Origin: Kordiimonadales bacterium IMCC3096
GTDB lineage: Bacteria > Pseudomonadota > Alphaproteobacteria > Minwuiales > Minwuiaceae
Length of the DNA stretch: 64,000 nt
NCBI GenBank assembly: GCA_016865035.1
Contig: CP018227.1
Coordinates: forward strand, 1,272,001-1,336,000
Reading direction: 5' to 3'
The notes under the pieces were generated by a model. The model was not told the origin of the DNA. It saw only the letters and a program-made list of their open reading frames with translations, and did no database searches. Each line of letters starts with the position of its first letter. The stretch's first letter is position 1. Below, one piece after another: positions 9,161-17,462 of this stretch. Both the position numbers and the translations under genes were made by a program.

Positions 9161-9772
9161 TCAATCCGTATCCACCAGCCCCGCGCCCGCCCCCGCAGAC
9201 CGGGACGCATCGGTCGAAGGCACCAGGGAGAGGTGGAAGTGTCGTTGCACGATCGTCCAGGCGCTCTGGTCCACGGCGACAAGGCCCGCATGTGCCGTTT
9301 CACCGGACGATCCTGCCCCGCCGCCATCCGCAGACATCACCACGTCGCCCGGCCCGTCGTCAGCCTGAACACCCGTCGGACCGTCGCCGGTCCGTGACGC
9401 GATGCAGGCGATCACCCAACCCGGCACGTCTACATTCCGCACCACCAGCCGGGCGGCCGGATCCTGTTTCAGGACCTGCCACCAGTCCGCGGCAGAAGGG
9501 CCGGATACCAGCGCCGAAAGTGGCCTCTCCCCGTCCGCCATCAACACGGTCGCGGTCTCCGCCGGTTCCTGTTTCACGGCGGTTTCGGCGGCATCCCCGG
9601 TCAGGGAAGCCAGCGCCACCGCCAGCAGGGGTGCCGGATCCCGGCCCTGTTGCGCCAGCCAGACGGCCGTCACCGCCGCATCCTCGGCCAGTCCCCAGGG
9701 CAGCCCTGCGCCAAAGGCTGCCCGACAGCAGTAGAAGGAAAGTTCGCCAAACGAGAGATGCAGCGCGGCCAC
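9161..9772 (-). CDS. DUF3726-like protein
   Basis: A 203-residue protein of unknown function. The N-terminus (LHLSFGELSFYCCRAAFGAGLPWGLAEDAA) has the pattern I associate with DUF3726 proteins: a short helix, a conserved R-A-x-G-A-G segment and G-L-A-E-D/E. No signal peptide or membrane helix is visible. Starting at GTG 9772, it lies four bases after the stop of the 567-residue unknown gene and 25 nt before the Ldh2-family gene. That spacing supports one transcript and a joint role, perhaps as an accessory to the dehydrogenase. The family name is from memory. Confidence 0.65.
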   Translation of the reverse strand: MAALHLSFGELSFYCCRAAFGAGLPWGLAEDAAVTAVWLAQQGRDPAPLLAVALASLTGDAAETAVKQEPAETATVLMADGERPLSALVSGPSAADWWQVLKQDPAARLVVRNVDVPGWVIACIASRTGDGPTGVQADDGPGDVVMSADGGGAGSSGETAHAGLVAVDQSAWTIVQRHFHLSLVPSTDASRSAGAGAGLVDTD

Positions 9773-9776
9773 GGGA

Positions 9777-11480
9777 TCAGTTCACCTGCACGGGCCGGAT
9801 GGCGAAGGCCCAGCCGTCCGGGTCCGCATCCGCCAGACCGTCCGGCTGCGGCGCGCCCTGAAACAGGGTGATGCGGGTCCAGAGATCGGACTTGGGATCG
9901 AATTTCGAGGCCCCGAAGAAGGCCAGCTTGAACCGCAGCAGGTCAATGGGCCGGACCCCGTCCGCCACCAGATTGTCCCGCACCTCCGCATAGTCGAGAC
10001 CGGCGATGGACTGCACCCGGCGCACCGTATGGCGATGCTGCGGGTGGCGGAGCAGGAATGCGGCAACGATGGTGTCGTCCACGGCTTCAGCCTGCGCCAG
10101 ATCGGCCACAAGGCGTCGTATGTCACGGGCGAAGGCGAGCGGCATCTCCAGCATGCCACCGGGTTCGGCGTGACGGTGACCCAGGCGCGGCTCCAGCTTC
10201 TCCTCCGAATAGTACCAGAAACGCGCCTCCGCCTCCGGCCCGTCCAGCGCGAGCGCATCGACCCAGCCCTGTTGTGCCGCGATCAGGCGGCGCAGCTCCG
10301 AAAGCCGCATCGCCGGATCGAGGGCCAGGTGTTCGGACACATGCATCCGGTCCGCCAGATCATCGACCAGCGCGCCATGCGGCTCCAGCAGCAGCGCCAG
10401 CAGCAGTTCCTGCGCCTCCACCCCCAGCCGCGCCTGACCGAACTGCCAGATCCGGTCCCATGGCGTCGTCGCGTCGAGCAGTCCCGGTGCCGCCTCCGAC
10501 AGGCGCGCCAGATCCTGGTGCAGCTCTTCGATCCGCGCCATCTGCTGCGGGTCATCGACCTGCCATTCACTCACATGCTGCCGCGCCCGGACCAGCAACC
10601 GCAGGAAGGCGGCACGTGTTTCATCCGCCCCCTCCGCCAGGGACCGCACCCGCGCCAGCGCCGTCTCCCGCGCGGTCACCCAGGCATGAACCAGTTGGGG
10701 GTGGCGCCCCAGAAAGGGTGCCATGCCCAGCCCGGTGGCATTGCCGACACCCAGAAAATCCCGAACCTCCGGAGCAAGCGGAACGGCGCTGTCGCCGCCA
10801 CGCACCCGCGCCAGATGCTCGATCAGCATCACGGTGAACCAGCGGAACAGCCAGACAGCCAGCATCTCCACCTGGAACGCGCCCTGCAGTTCGGGGCGGT
10901 CGGCAATCAGCGCCCGGTCGCCGCAGCCGAACTTGCCGCTGCCGTAGACGGCGGTGGTGCGCATCAGATAGCCGACGCCGGACAGTGTCCCGATATCCGG
11001 CTGCTGCCCCGCCGAGAGTCGCGCCGTCACATGGCTGAACAGGCGCAGGCTGCGGTTGGCGCGGCCCAGCACCAGCTCCCGCGATGTGAAGCGCCCGGCC
11101 TCCTGCTTCGGGGTATTGGCCGCCAGCCGCGCAATGTCGGCATCGGAGGGGATGCCGTCATACAGGCTGAAGGTCGCGTCCCAGGCCTCCGCGATGACCC
11201 GGTCGGTGCGCTTCTCCGGCGGCAGGTCGTGCGAGAAGACCACCAGCGAATAGGCCTGCTCCGGTGTGTGGGCGGTCAGCACGACAGTGCCGAACCCCTG
11301 CGCATCCAGATCGAAGCGCCGCTGTTCGAATCGCCAGCCCTCCCCATGCATCCGCCGCAGCAGGCTGCGCATGAAACTCAGCCGTGTCGGGAACGAGGCC
11401 CCCATGCGGGACAGGCGCATCACCTCATCGGCGGGGCGCAAAGGCACGGCGGGCGGCGATGTCTGCACCGCTGCCGTCAT
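9777..11480 (-). CDS. Conserved-looking protein of unknown function, 567 residues
   Basis: I do not recognise this family. The ATG at 11480 overlaps the stop of the upstream M19-like gene as ATGA, so the long extension before it is not coding. The protein is soluble-looking, Arg- and Leu-rich and mostly helical in composition. Blocks that look structured are VVLTAHTPEQAYSLVVFSHD, TSRELVLGRANRSLRLFSHV, TTAVYGSGKFGCGDR and IRRLVADLAQAEAVDDTIVA. There are no obvious nucleotide-binding or metal motifs. Its fixed place between the M19-like and DUF3726-like genes ties its role to that operon. Confidence 0.75.
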   Translation of the reverse strand: MTAAVQTSPPAVPLRPADEVMRLSRMGASFPTRLSFMRSLLRRMHGEGWRFEQRRFDLDAQGFGTVVLTAHTPEQAYSLVVFSHDLPPEKRTDRVIAEAWDATFSLYDGIPSDADIARLAANTPKQEAGRFTSRELVLGRANRSLRLFSHVTARLSAGQQPDIGTLSGVGYLMRTTAVYGSGKFGCGDRALIADRPELQGAFQVEMLAVWLFRWFTVMLIEHLARVRGGDSAVPLAPEVRDFLGVGNATGLGMAPFLGRHPQLVHAWVTARETALARVRSLAEGADETRAAFLRLLVRARQHVSEWQVDDPQQMARIEELHQDLARLSEAAPGLLDATTPWDRIWQFGQARLGVEAQELLLALLLEPHGALVDDLADRMHVSEHLALDPAMRLSELRRLIAAQQGWVDALALDGPEAEARFWYYSEEKLEPRLGHRHAEPGGMLEMPLAFARDIRRLVADLAQAEAVDDTIVAAFLLRHPQHRHTVRRVQSIAGLDYAEVRDNLVADGVRPIDLLRFKLAFFGASKFDPKSDLWTRITLFQGAPQPDGLADADPDGWAFAIRPVQVN

Positions 11481-12481
11481 GGGGCCGGACCGAAGGAACG
11501 TTCGAAGAAGTCGAGCCAGTTGCCACCCGCGATCCGCGCCACATCCTCGGCCGAGAAGCCGACTGCGCGCAGCCCGTCGACGATGTTCGCGAAACCGAGA
11601 CTGTCGGCGAACCAGTCCGGCTGTGGCGGGAAGCCCGCGTCGCTGGCGGAGCCTTCGCCGAAGTCCTTCGCGCGGGTCCAGGTGCCGTTGCGCATCCATT
11701 CCACCACCGAATCCGGCTGGTCCTGGCAGAGGTCGCTGCCGAAGCCGATGTGCTCCACGCCCATCAGTTCCGCCGCCTGCGCCACCATGGTGCAGAAACC
11801 GTCCACGGTGCAGTCGGACTTGCCCGCCAGATGATGCGGATAGAGGGAAAAGCCGAGCATTCCGCCACTCTGCCCCAGGGCGCGCAGCACCGCGTCGGAC
11901 TTGTTGCGCAGGGCCGGATGCCAGAACGACGGATTGGCGTGGGTGATGGCGATGGGGCGGCTGGAATGCTCGATGGCCTCCAGCGTCGAACGCTCCGCCG
12001 AATGGCTCATGTCCACCACCACCCCGACCCTGTTCATCTCCGCGATGACCTGTCGGCCCATGCGGGTGATGCCGGGGTCCTCCGCCTCGTAGCAGCCGGT
12101 CGCGAGCAGGCTCTGGTTGTTGTAGGAGAGCTGCATGAAGCGCGCGCCGAGCTGGTGCCAGACCTCGACCAGGCCGATGTCATCCTCGATCGGGGACGGG
12201 TTCTGGAAGCCGAAGATGATCGCCGTCCGCCCGCTGTCGCGCGCCGCCAGCACATCCGCCGCCGTGCGCCCCGGCACGATCAGGTCGGGGTAGGCCTCGA
12301 AGCGGCGGTTCCAGGCGATGACATTCTCCACCGTCTCCCGGAAGTCCTCGTGATAGCAGATGGTGACATGCACGCAGGCGAGGCCCACCGCGTTCATCTG
12401 CCGGAAGATCGCCTCCGACCAGTTGCTGTACTGCAACCCGTCGATCAGCAGCGGCACATCCGCCCGCCTCGCATCCACCAT
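11477..12481 (-). CDS. Peptidase family M19 (membrane dipeptidase-like) protein with altered metal site
   Basis: A 334-residue TIM-barrel amidohydrolase of the renal dipeptidase family, first in its operon (ATG 12481 after GGGAGG). Retained family features are FMQLSYNNQ, the zinc-ligand histidines in VDMSHSAE and ITHANPS, the C-terminal Asp in HIGFGSDLCQD, and a VARIAGGNWLDFF tail that normally reads IAGGNWLR. The usual first motif D-G-H-N-D, which gives two metal ligands, reads D-G-L-Q-Y at residues 14-18, so His and Asp are replaced. It has no signal peptide or lipid anchor and should be cytoplasmic. It may use one metal, act on a different substrate, or be non-hydrolytic. Confidence 0.85.
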   Translation of the reverse strand: MVDARRADVPLLIDGLQYSNWSEAIFRQMNAVGLACVHVTICYHEDFRETVENVIAWNRRFEAYPDLIVPGRTAADVLAARDSGRTAIIFGFQNPSPIEDDIGLVEVWHQLGARFMQLSYNNQSLLATGCYEAEDPGITRMGRQVIAEMNRVGVVVDMSHSAERSTLEAIEHSSRPIAITHANPSFWHPALRNKSDAVLRALGQSGGMLGFSLYPHHLAGKSDCTVDGFCTMVAQAAELMGVEHIGFGSDLCQDQPDSVVEWMRNGTWTRAKDFGEGSASDAGFPPQPDWFADSLGFANIVDGLRAVGFSAEDVARIAGGNWLDFFERSFGPAP

Positions 12482-12578
12482 CCCGCAAACCTCCCGGCCC
12501 TCACTGACCCAACAGCCTTAATGGATCAGGGATGCGCCGTACAGGTTTGCGGACTGGTGCGAAGCGTCGTCTCCCCGA

Positions 12579-13430
12579 TCAGTGGGAGAACAGGGTGGGT
12601 ACGGTCATTTCGTGCAGCAGGCTGCGGGTGACGCCGCCGAACAGGCGCTCGCGGAGGCGCGGGGTGCCGTAGGCGCCGAGGACGAGCATGTCGATGTCCA
12701 GTTCCGCGGCGCGGGACAGGATCACCTGGTCGGGGCTGAGGTCGTGGGATGTCTCGTGCATCACCTCGACCTTGATGTCATGCCGGGCCAGGTGCAGGGC
12801 AATGTCGGCGCCGGCCACTTCACCGGTGCCACCGGTGCCACCGGTACTCGTCTTCGGGTTCACCGACATGACGGTCACCTTGTCCGCGGTGGCGAGGATC
12901 GGCAGGGCGTCGTTCATGGCCCGCGCCGCCTCCCGGCTGCCGTCCCAGCCGACCAGCACGTTGTGGCCGAAGTCATGGCCGATGCCGACATAGGGGATCA
13001 CCAGCACGGGGCGACCGCCCTGCAGGATCACCTCTTCCGGCATCGCATTGCCCGCCGTGCGTTCCTTTGCCGGATCGGACTGGGTCAGCACCACCAGATC
13101 GGCGTGCCGGGCATGCATGGCAATGACCTCGTCGATCACCGAGGTGGCGGCGATCTGGCTGCGGAAGTCGTTGGACAGGGTGCTCTGCCCCAGGATCTTG
13201 CCGAAGGTCGCCTCCGCGCGCTGCACGGAAAGCTGTGCCTGCTCCCGGAGCGAGACCAGCACGTCCTGCGAGATGGGACCATCGAAGTAGAGCTGCATTA
13301 TGGGGTCGGCTGCGACGTGCAGGCCGGTCAGATGAGCCTGATGCTGTTCCGCCAGCTTGATGGCGGCACCGATCGTCTGGTCCGGTTTTCCGACTTCATC
13401 GACGACCGTGAGAATGTTGCGATAGGACAT
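12579..13430 (-). CDS. Universal stress protein with tandem UspA domains
   Basis: The 283-residue protein starts at ATG 13430 behind GGGAG. Two UspA folds are visible. The first begins YRNILTVVDEVGK; the second begins HNVLVGWDGSREAARAMNDA and ends with the ATP-binding pattern GAYGTPRLRERLFGGVTRSL and VPTLFSH. Tandem Usp proteins of this kind are induced by low oxygen, starvation or stationary phase. Regulation is suggested by a perfect FNR/FixK palindrome 63 nt upstream of the start. A 9-nt tandem repeat (12821-12847) codes for a TGG-TGG-TGE linker in the second domain. Confidence 0.92.
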   Translation of the reverse strand: MSYRNILTVVDEVGKPDQTIGAAIKLAEQHQAHLTGLHVAADPIMQLYFDGPISQDVLVSLREQAQLSVQRAEATFGKILGQSTLSNDFRSQIAATSVIDEVIAMHARHADLVVLTQSDPAKERTAGNAMPEEVILQGGRPVLVIPYVGIGHDFGHNVLVGWDGSREAARAMNDALPILATADKVTVMSVNPKTSTGGTGGTGEVAGADIALHLARHDIKVEVMHETSHDLSPDQVILSRAAELDIDMLVLGAYGTPRLRERLFGGVTRSLLHEMTVPTLFSH

Positions 13431-13492
13431 GGCGCTTGCTCCCGTTTGATCATTTCCGACCCTCAGCATCGCGCCATGTCGCAACAATCACC

Positions 13493-13506
13493 TTGATCAG
13501 GATCAA
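13493..13506 (-). promoter_or_regulatory. FNR/FixK-type operator upstream of the universal stress protein gene
   Basis: TTGATCAGGATCAA matches the consensus TTGAT-N4-ATCAA in every defined base and is self-complementary in its half sites. It ends 63 nt before the ATG at 13430, a distance that suits activation from a start site roughly 20-25 nt downstream of the box. FNR, ANR and FixK proteins activate usp genes when oxygen falls in several proteobacteria. The regulator gene itself is not in the window. Confidence 0.7.
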
Positions 13507-13573
13507 GCGACCGAATTTTCTGCAAACGATCCGCTGCAGGTGCCGGTTGGATGCGAACCGGCCATTCCTGCCG

Positions 13574-14002
13574 TCAACCGCTGTCCGGGTCGCGATAGAT
13601 CGGCCCCCGGTCGATCACCGGCTGCAACAGGTTGTCGCGCATGTAGTCGTGTTCCTCATCGACGGTCGCCGGGCGCTGTTCCTGACCGCGGTAGCCCATG
13701 ATCTGCCGCACCTCCGGCATCATGTAGTAGGCGGAGGAAGCGACCAGCCCGATGGTGGCGAGTCCGTCCGGGTCTTCCCGGTTCAGGCGCTCCGCGGCCG
13801 CGGCAGCCGCCTCCCCTGCCCCGACCCGGTCCAGCGCCTGGTTCAGGCTCCCGGTCAGTTCGGGCCGCAGTGCCAGTACGTGATCGACCATTGCATCGAC
13901 GTCGCCCGCGTCCGTGAAGCGGGGCATGCCCAGGGCCGCCGGGATCAGGACATCACCGATGGCATTCAGCGCCGCGCGCCGGGTGTCGGACAGGGCATTC
14001 AT
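13574..14002 (-). CDS. Gluconate 2-dehydrogenase subunit 3-like small subunit
   Basis: A 142-residue protein whose ATG at 14002 overlaps the stop of the GMC oxidoreductase gene as ATGA. The sequence (ALNAIGDVLIPAALGMPRFTDAGDVDAMVDHVL, later YYMMPEVRQIMGYRGQE) resembles the helical subunit 3 of membrane gluconate dehydrogenases, which partners a GMC flavoprotein. Many members carry a Tat signal that exports the complex, but this one has no twin-arginine motif and no signal peptide. There is no cytochrome c subunit beside it. Its electron acceptor is therefore unclear. Confidence 0.75.
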   Translation of the reverse strand: MNALSDTRRAALNAIGDVLIPAALGMPRFTDAGDVDAMVDHVLALRPELTGSLNQALDRVGAGEAAAAAAERLNREDPDGLATIGLVASSAYYMMPEVRQIMGYRGQEQRPATVDEEHDYMRDNLLQPVIDRGPIYRDPDSG

Positions 14003-15612
14003 GATGCAACCCTCTGGTCGGCGCGGGTCTCGATCATGTGCATCACCGAGCGGAGCGCGATGGCACAGATCGTGGCGGTGGGGTTGAACCCTGACGAGGT
14101 GACGAAGGTGCTGCCGTCCAGCACATGCAGGTTGGGCACATCGTGGCTGGTGCCCCACTGGTCCAGCACGGAGGTCTCGGGGTCATTGCCCATGCGGCAG
14201 GTGCCCATCAGATGCCAGCCGCAATCCCGCATCAGGGTGGTGGTGGAGATGCTCTTGGCGCCCGCAGCCTCCATCGCCTCCCGCTGCCGGTCCAGGTGGA
14301 AGGCGATCAGCTTCTCCGTGTTGTCGGAGTTGCGGTAGATGATCTTCGGGCTGGGGATGCCGTCCGTGTCCGTCAGGCTGTCGTCCAGCACGACACGGTT
14401 CTCCGGGTCCGGCAGGTCTTCGGCGATGATCCCCCATTCGAAGGAATGGCCGAAGCGCTTCTGCGTCGCCCGGTGCAGGTTCTCGCCCCAGGCTTCCTCC
14501 AGCGGTGCGCCGCCATAGGCGGAGCGCATGCCCAGCGGCCCGCCGGTCGGCATGGCATTCCACTTCGCGCCCCTGACGAAGCCGCGTGACTTGTCGGTCT
14601 CGTAGAACTGCATCGAATGGATCGCCTGCCCCGCCGGGCCGAGCCAGCTGTCGAGAGGCTCGTCGAAATAGCCGACGGTGGCGGCATAGGGGTGCATCAT
14701 CAGGTTGCGCCCCACCAGCCCCGACGAATTGGCCAGCCCGCCTGCGAACCGGTCACCGCCGGAGAGCAGCAGCAGGCGCGGCGTGCCGACCCCATTGGCA
14801 CAGACAATCACCTTTTCCGCCCGCTGGTGATGCTCCACCCCGTCGCGGTCGATCCAGATCGCGCCGCTGGCCAGCCCCTGCGCATTCACCGTGATCTCCC
14901 GCACCCGTGCGCCGGTGATCAGTTGTGCGCCGTGGGCAATCGCATCCGGCCAGTGGGTCAGGTCGGTGGAGGCCTTGGCCTGTTCCGGGCAGCCCTGCAT
15001 GCAGGTGCCACGGCGGGCGCACTGGCTGCGACCGCGGTAGGCGCGCGACGGGATGGCCTGCGGTGCGGGCCACCAGTGCCAGCCGAGTTCGTTCATGCCC
15101 TTCGCCGCCAGCCGCCCGATCCTGCCGATGGGCAGCGGCGGCAGCGGGGGCGGTGTCATTGGCGGATAGGCCGGGTCCCCGGCCAGGCCGGACACTCCCA
15201 TCTCCACATCCATGTGATCGTAGAAGGGTTCCAGATCCTGATAGGTGAAGGGCCAGTCGTCAGCCACGCCGTCAAGGCTCCTCACGCGGAAGTCGGAGGG
15301 CATGAAGCGTTGCCAGTGGGCCGCATAGATCAGCGTGGAGCCGCCAACACCCGCGAACATCAGCGGGTTCACATCCGACTCGCTGGTGTCGATGGGATAA
15401 TCCGTGGCCAGCCCCCGCACGTTGGGGTTCGGATGCCAAAGCCGCTGCGACATCAGCTCCCATTCCGGCTTGTCGCCGTAGAATTCGTCCGATGAGACCT
15501 CGCGGCCCTGTTCCAGACAGACAACCCCGACCCCGGCTTCCGCCAGATGCTTCGCCGCTACGGCGCCGGATGCACCGGCCCCGATGATCAGCACCTCGGC
15601 AATCTCACCCAT
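13999..15612 (-). CDS. GMC-family flavin oxidoreductase, large subunit
   Basis: A 537-residue FAD enzyme starting at ATG 15612 after GGGGGTGG. The dinucleotide-binding motif is VLIIGAGASGAVAAKHL, followed by CLEQG. Residues near 75-95 (NVRGLATDYPI...FAGVGGSTL) contain the GMC FAD-contact region. The C-terminus holds the catalytic pair His (CGWHLMGTCRMG) and Asn (SSGFNPTATICA). A Cys-rich stretch (SQCARRGTCMQGCPEQAKAS) is typical of gluconate/sorbitol-dehydrogenase-like members. It likely oxidises a sugar or alcohol with the small subunit encoded next. No export signal is seen. The substrate is unknown. Confidence 0.9.
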   Translation of the reverse strand: MGEIAEVLIIGAGASGAVAAKHLAEAGVGVVCLEQGREVSSDEFYGDKPEWELMSQRLWHPNPNVRGLATDYPIDTSESDVNPLMFAGVGGSTLIYAAHWQRFMPSDFRVRSLDGVADDWPFTYQDLEPFYDHMDVEMGVSGLAGDPAYPPMTPPPLPPLPIGRIGRLAAKGMNELGWHWWPAPQAIPSRAYRGRSQCARRGTCMQGCPEQAKASTDLTHWPDAIAHGAQLITGARVREITVNAQGLASGAIWIDRDGVEHHQRAEKVIVCANGVGTPRLLLLSGGDRFAGGLANSSGLVGRNLMMHPYAATVGYFDEPLDSWLGPAGQAIHSMQFYETDKSRGFVRGAKWNAMPTGGPLGMRSAYGGAPLEEAWGENLHRATQKRFGHSFEWGIIAEDLPDPENRVVLDDSLTDTDGIPSPKIIYRNSDNTEKLIAFHLDRQREAMEAAGAKSISTTTLMRDCGWHLMGTCRMGNDPETSVLDQWGTSHDVPNLHVLDGSTFVTSSGFNPTATICAIALRSVMHMIETRADQRVAS

Positions 15613-15814
15613 CTGTCCACCCCCGCAAATCCACAGAACACCAGCGATTCTAGACGTTTCCGTGCGATGGCCACTTGGATGCAACTGCACCAACTTCCCG
15701 CGCGTCGCGACCCGGTCAGGAATTCACTCGCAACAGCGGGCGGAAGCGGCGTATAAGGCCCCATTCCGTAGAGCCCCCGCCAATTGAACGCGGGCGCGCC
15801 AGTGGAGGACACCC

Positions 15815-17206
15815 ATGAACGATATCGGCAATTCCCCGGCAGCCCGGGACATCCGCAACCTGATCCATCCCTACACCAATCTCGACCTGCATCGCACCAA
15901 GGGTCCGCTGATCATCGAGAAGGGCAAGGGCGTCCGCGTCTGGGATGACGAGGGCAAGGAATATATCGAGGGCATGGCGGGCCTGTGGTGCGCGTCCTTC
16001 GGTTTCGGCGAGGAGGAGCTGATCGACGCTGCGGTCGAGCAGATGCGCAAGCTGCCGTTCTATCACCAGTTCGGCCACAAGAGCTCCATGCCCTCCATCG
16101 AACTGGCGGAGAAGCTGATCGAGATCGCGCCGAAGGCCATGTCGAAGGTGTTCTTCGCCAACTCCGGTTCCGAGGCCAATGACTGCCAGGTCAAGCTGCA
16201 GTGGTACGTCAACAATGCGCTCGGTCGCCCGGAGAAGAAGAAGATCCTGGCGCGGGAGAAGGGCTATCACGGTGTCACCGTCGCCGCCGCCTCGCTGACC
16301 GGCCTGCCCGCGAACCATGCCGAATTCGACCTGCCCATCGCCGGAATCGGTCATGTCTCCATGGCGTTCCCCTATCGCGGCATGCAGCCGGGCGAGACGG
16401 AAGAGGAATATTCCACCCGCCTGGCGCAGGAGCTGGAGGAGCGGATCATTCAGGAGGGGCCGGAAACGGTTGCCGCCTTCATCGCCGAGCCCGTCTGCGG
16501 TGCCGGTGGCGTGCTGGTTCCGCCCGCGGGCTACTTCCCGAAGATCCAGGCCGTGCTGCGCAAGTACGACGTGATGATGATTGCCGACGAGGTCATCTGC
16601 GGCTTCGGCCGGACCGGCAACATGTGGGGCTGCGAAACCTTTGACATCGAGCCGGATTCCATGTCCGTCGCCAAGCAGCTCTCCAGTGCCTACCAGCCGA
16701 TCTCCGGCATCATGGTCAATGACCGCATCTTCGATGCCATGGTCGACCAGTCGAAGAAGATCGGCACCTTTGCCCACGGCTTCACCTACTCGGCGCATCC
16801 GGTCGCCGCTGCCGTCGCACTGCGCACCATGCAGCTGATGGAAGAGCGGAAGATCATGGACCACGTGCGGGAGATCGCTCCGGTGATGCAGAAGCGCCTG
16901 CATTCCTTCGCCGATCATCCGCTGGTCGGCAACACCCGCGGTGTCGGTCTGGTCGGTGCCATCGAGCTGGTGGCCGACAAGGCGACGGGCAAGCCGTTCA
17001 ATCCGAAGCAGATGGTCGGTGCCTATTGCATGGGCCAGGCCCAGGAACACGGCCTGATCACCCGCGCCATGGGCGATGCGCTGGGCTTCTGCCCGCCGCT
17101 CGTCATCACCGCGGAAGAGATCAACTTGATGTTCGACAGCTTCGAGAAGGCCCTGGACGACACCACCCTGTGGGTCGAGAAGGAAGGCCTGCGCGCCGCC
17201 GCCTGA
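15815..17206 (+). CDS. Class III omega-aminotransferase (amine/diamine to pyruvate type)
   Basis: A 463-residue PLP enzyme. ATG 15815 is preceded by GGAGGA. Hallmarks are GLWCASFGFG near residue 60, FFANSGSEANDCQVKL, EKGYHGVTVAAASL, IADEVICGFGRTGNMWGCE and the cofactor Lys in SVAKQLSSAYQPIS. The MAGLWC and KLPFYHQFGHKS regions resemble omega-amine:pyruvate transaminases, which accept putrescine, GABA or aromatic amines. Neighbours do not define the physiological amine. The gene stands alone, divergent from the GMC operon and followed by a palindromic repeat. Confidence 0.9.
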   Translation: MNDIGNSPAARDIRNLIHPYTNLDLHRTKGPLIIEKGKGVRVWDDEGKEYIEGMAGLWCASFGFGEEELIDAAVEQMRKLPFYHQFGHKSSMPSIELAEKLIEIAPKAMSKVFFANSGSEANDCQVKLQWYVNNALGRPEKKKILAREKGYHGVTVAAASLTGLPANHAEFDLPIAGIGHVSMAFPYRGMQPGETEEEYSTRLAQELEERIIQEGPETVAAFIAEPVCGAGGVLVPPAGYFPKIQAVLRKYDVMMIADEVICGFGRTGNMWGCETFDIEPDSMSVAKQLSSAYQPISGIMVNDRIFDAMVDQSKKIGTFAHGFTYSAHPVAAAVALRTMQLMEERKIMDHVREIAPVMQKRLHSFADHPLVGNTRGVGLVGAIELVADKATGKPFNPKQMVGAYCMGQAQEHGLITRAMGDALGFCPPLVITAEEINLMFDSFEKALDDTTLWVEKEGLRAAA

Positions 17207-17284
17207 TCGCGATCCGGTTCACGACTGACCCTTCCGCCCCTCGCCGGGGGCGGCATGGTTGGTCGTGTCTACGACTTGTCTGTG

Positions 17285-17370
17285 GACCGTTCCTCCCCTC
17301 TCCCCCTCCCGGCCCCCCACGCAAGTATCCTGAAACGGGTGGCCGGGAGGGGGAGAGGGGAGGAACGGTC
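17285..17370. repeat. Palindromic intergenic repeat, family 1, copy A
   Basis: An 86-nt near-perfect inverted repeat with outer arms 17285-17314 and 17341-17370 (30 bp, no mismatch). The arms are pyrimidine-rich on the left and purine-rich on the right. The centre CGCAAGTATCCTGAAA is shared with copy B. It lies 78 nt after the aminotransferase stop. The right arm carries four G-tracts of three or more and could fold as a G-quadruplex. Related copies lie at 22052 and 22472. Confidence 0.85.
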
Positions 17371-17462
17371 AGCGACATAAATCTCCACCATCCCCGACTC
17401 ATTTCATCCGCAGGGACAATCCTGAGTTTCATCTGAAACACGGGACCTGTGGAGGACATGAC

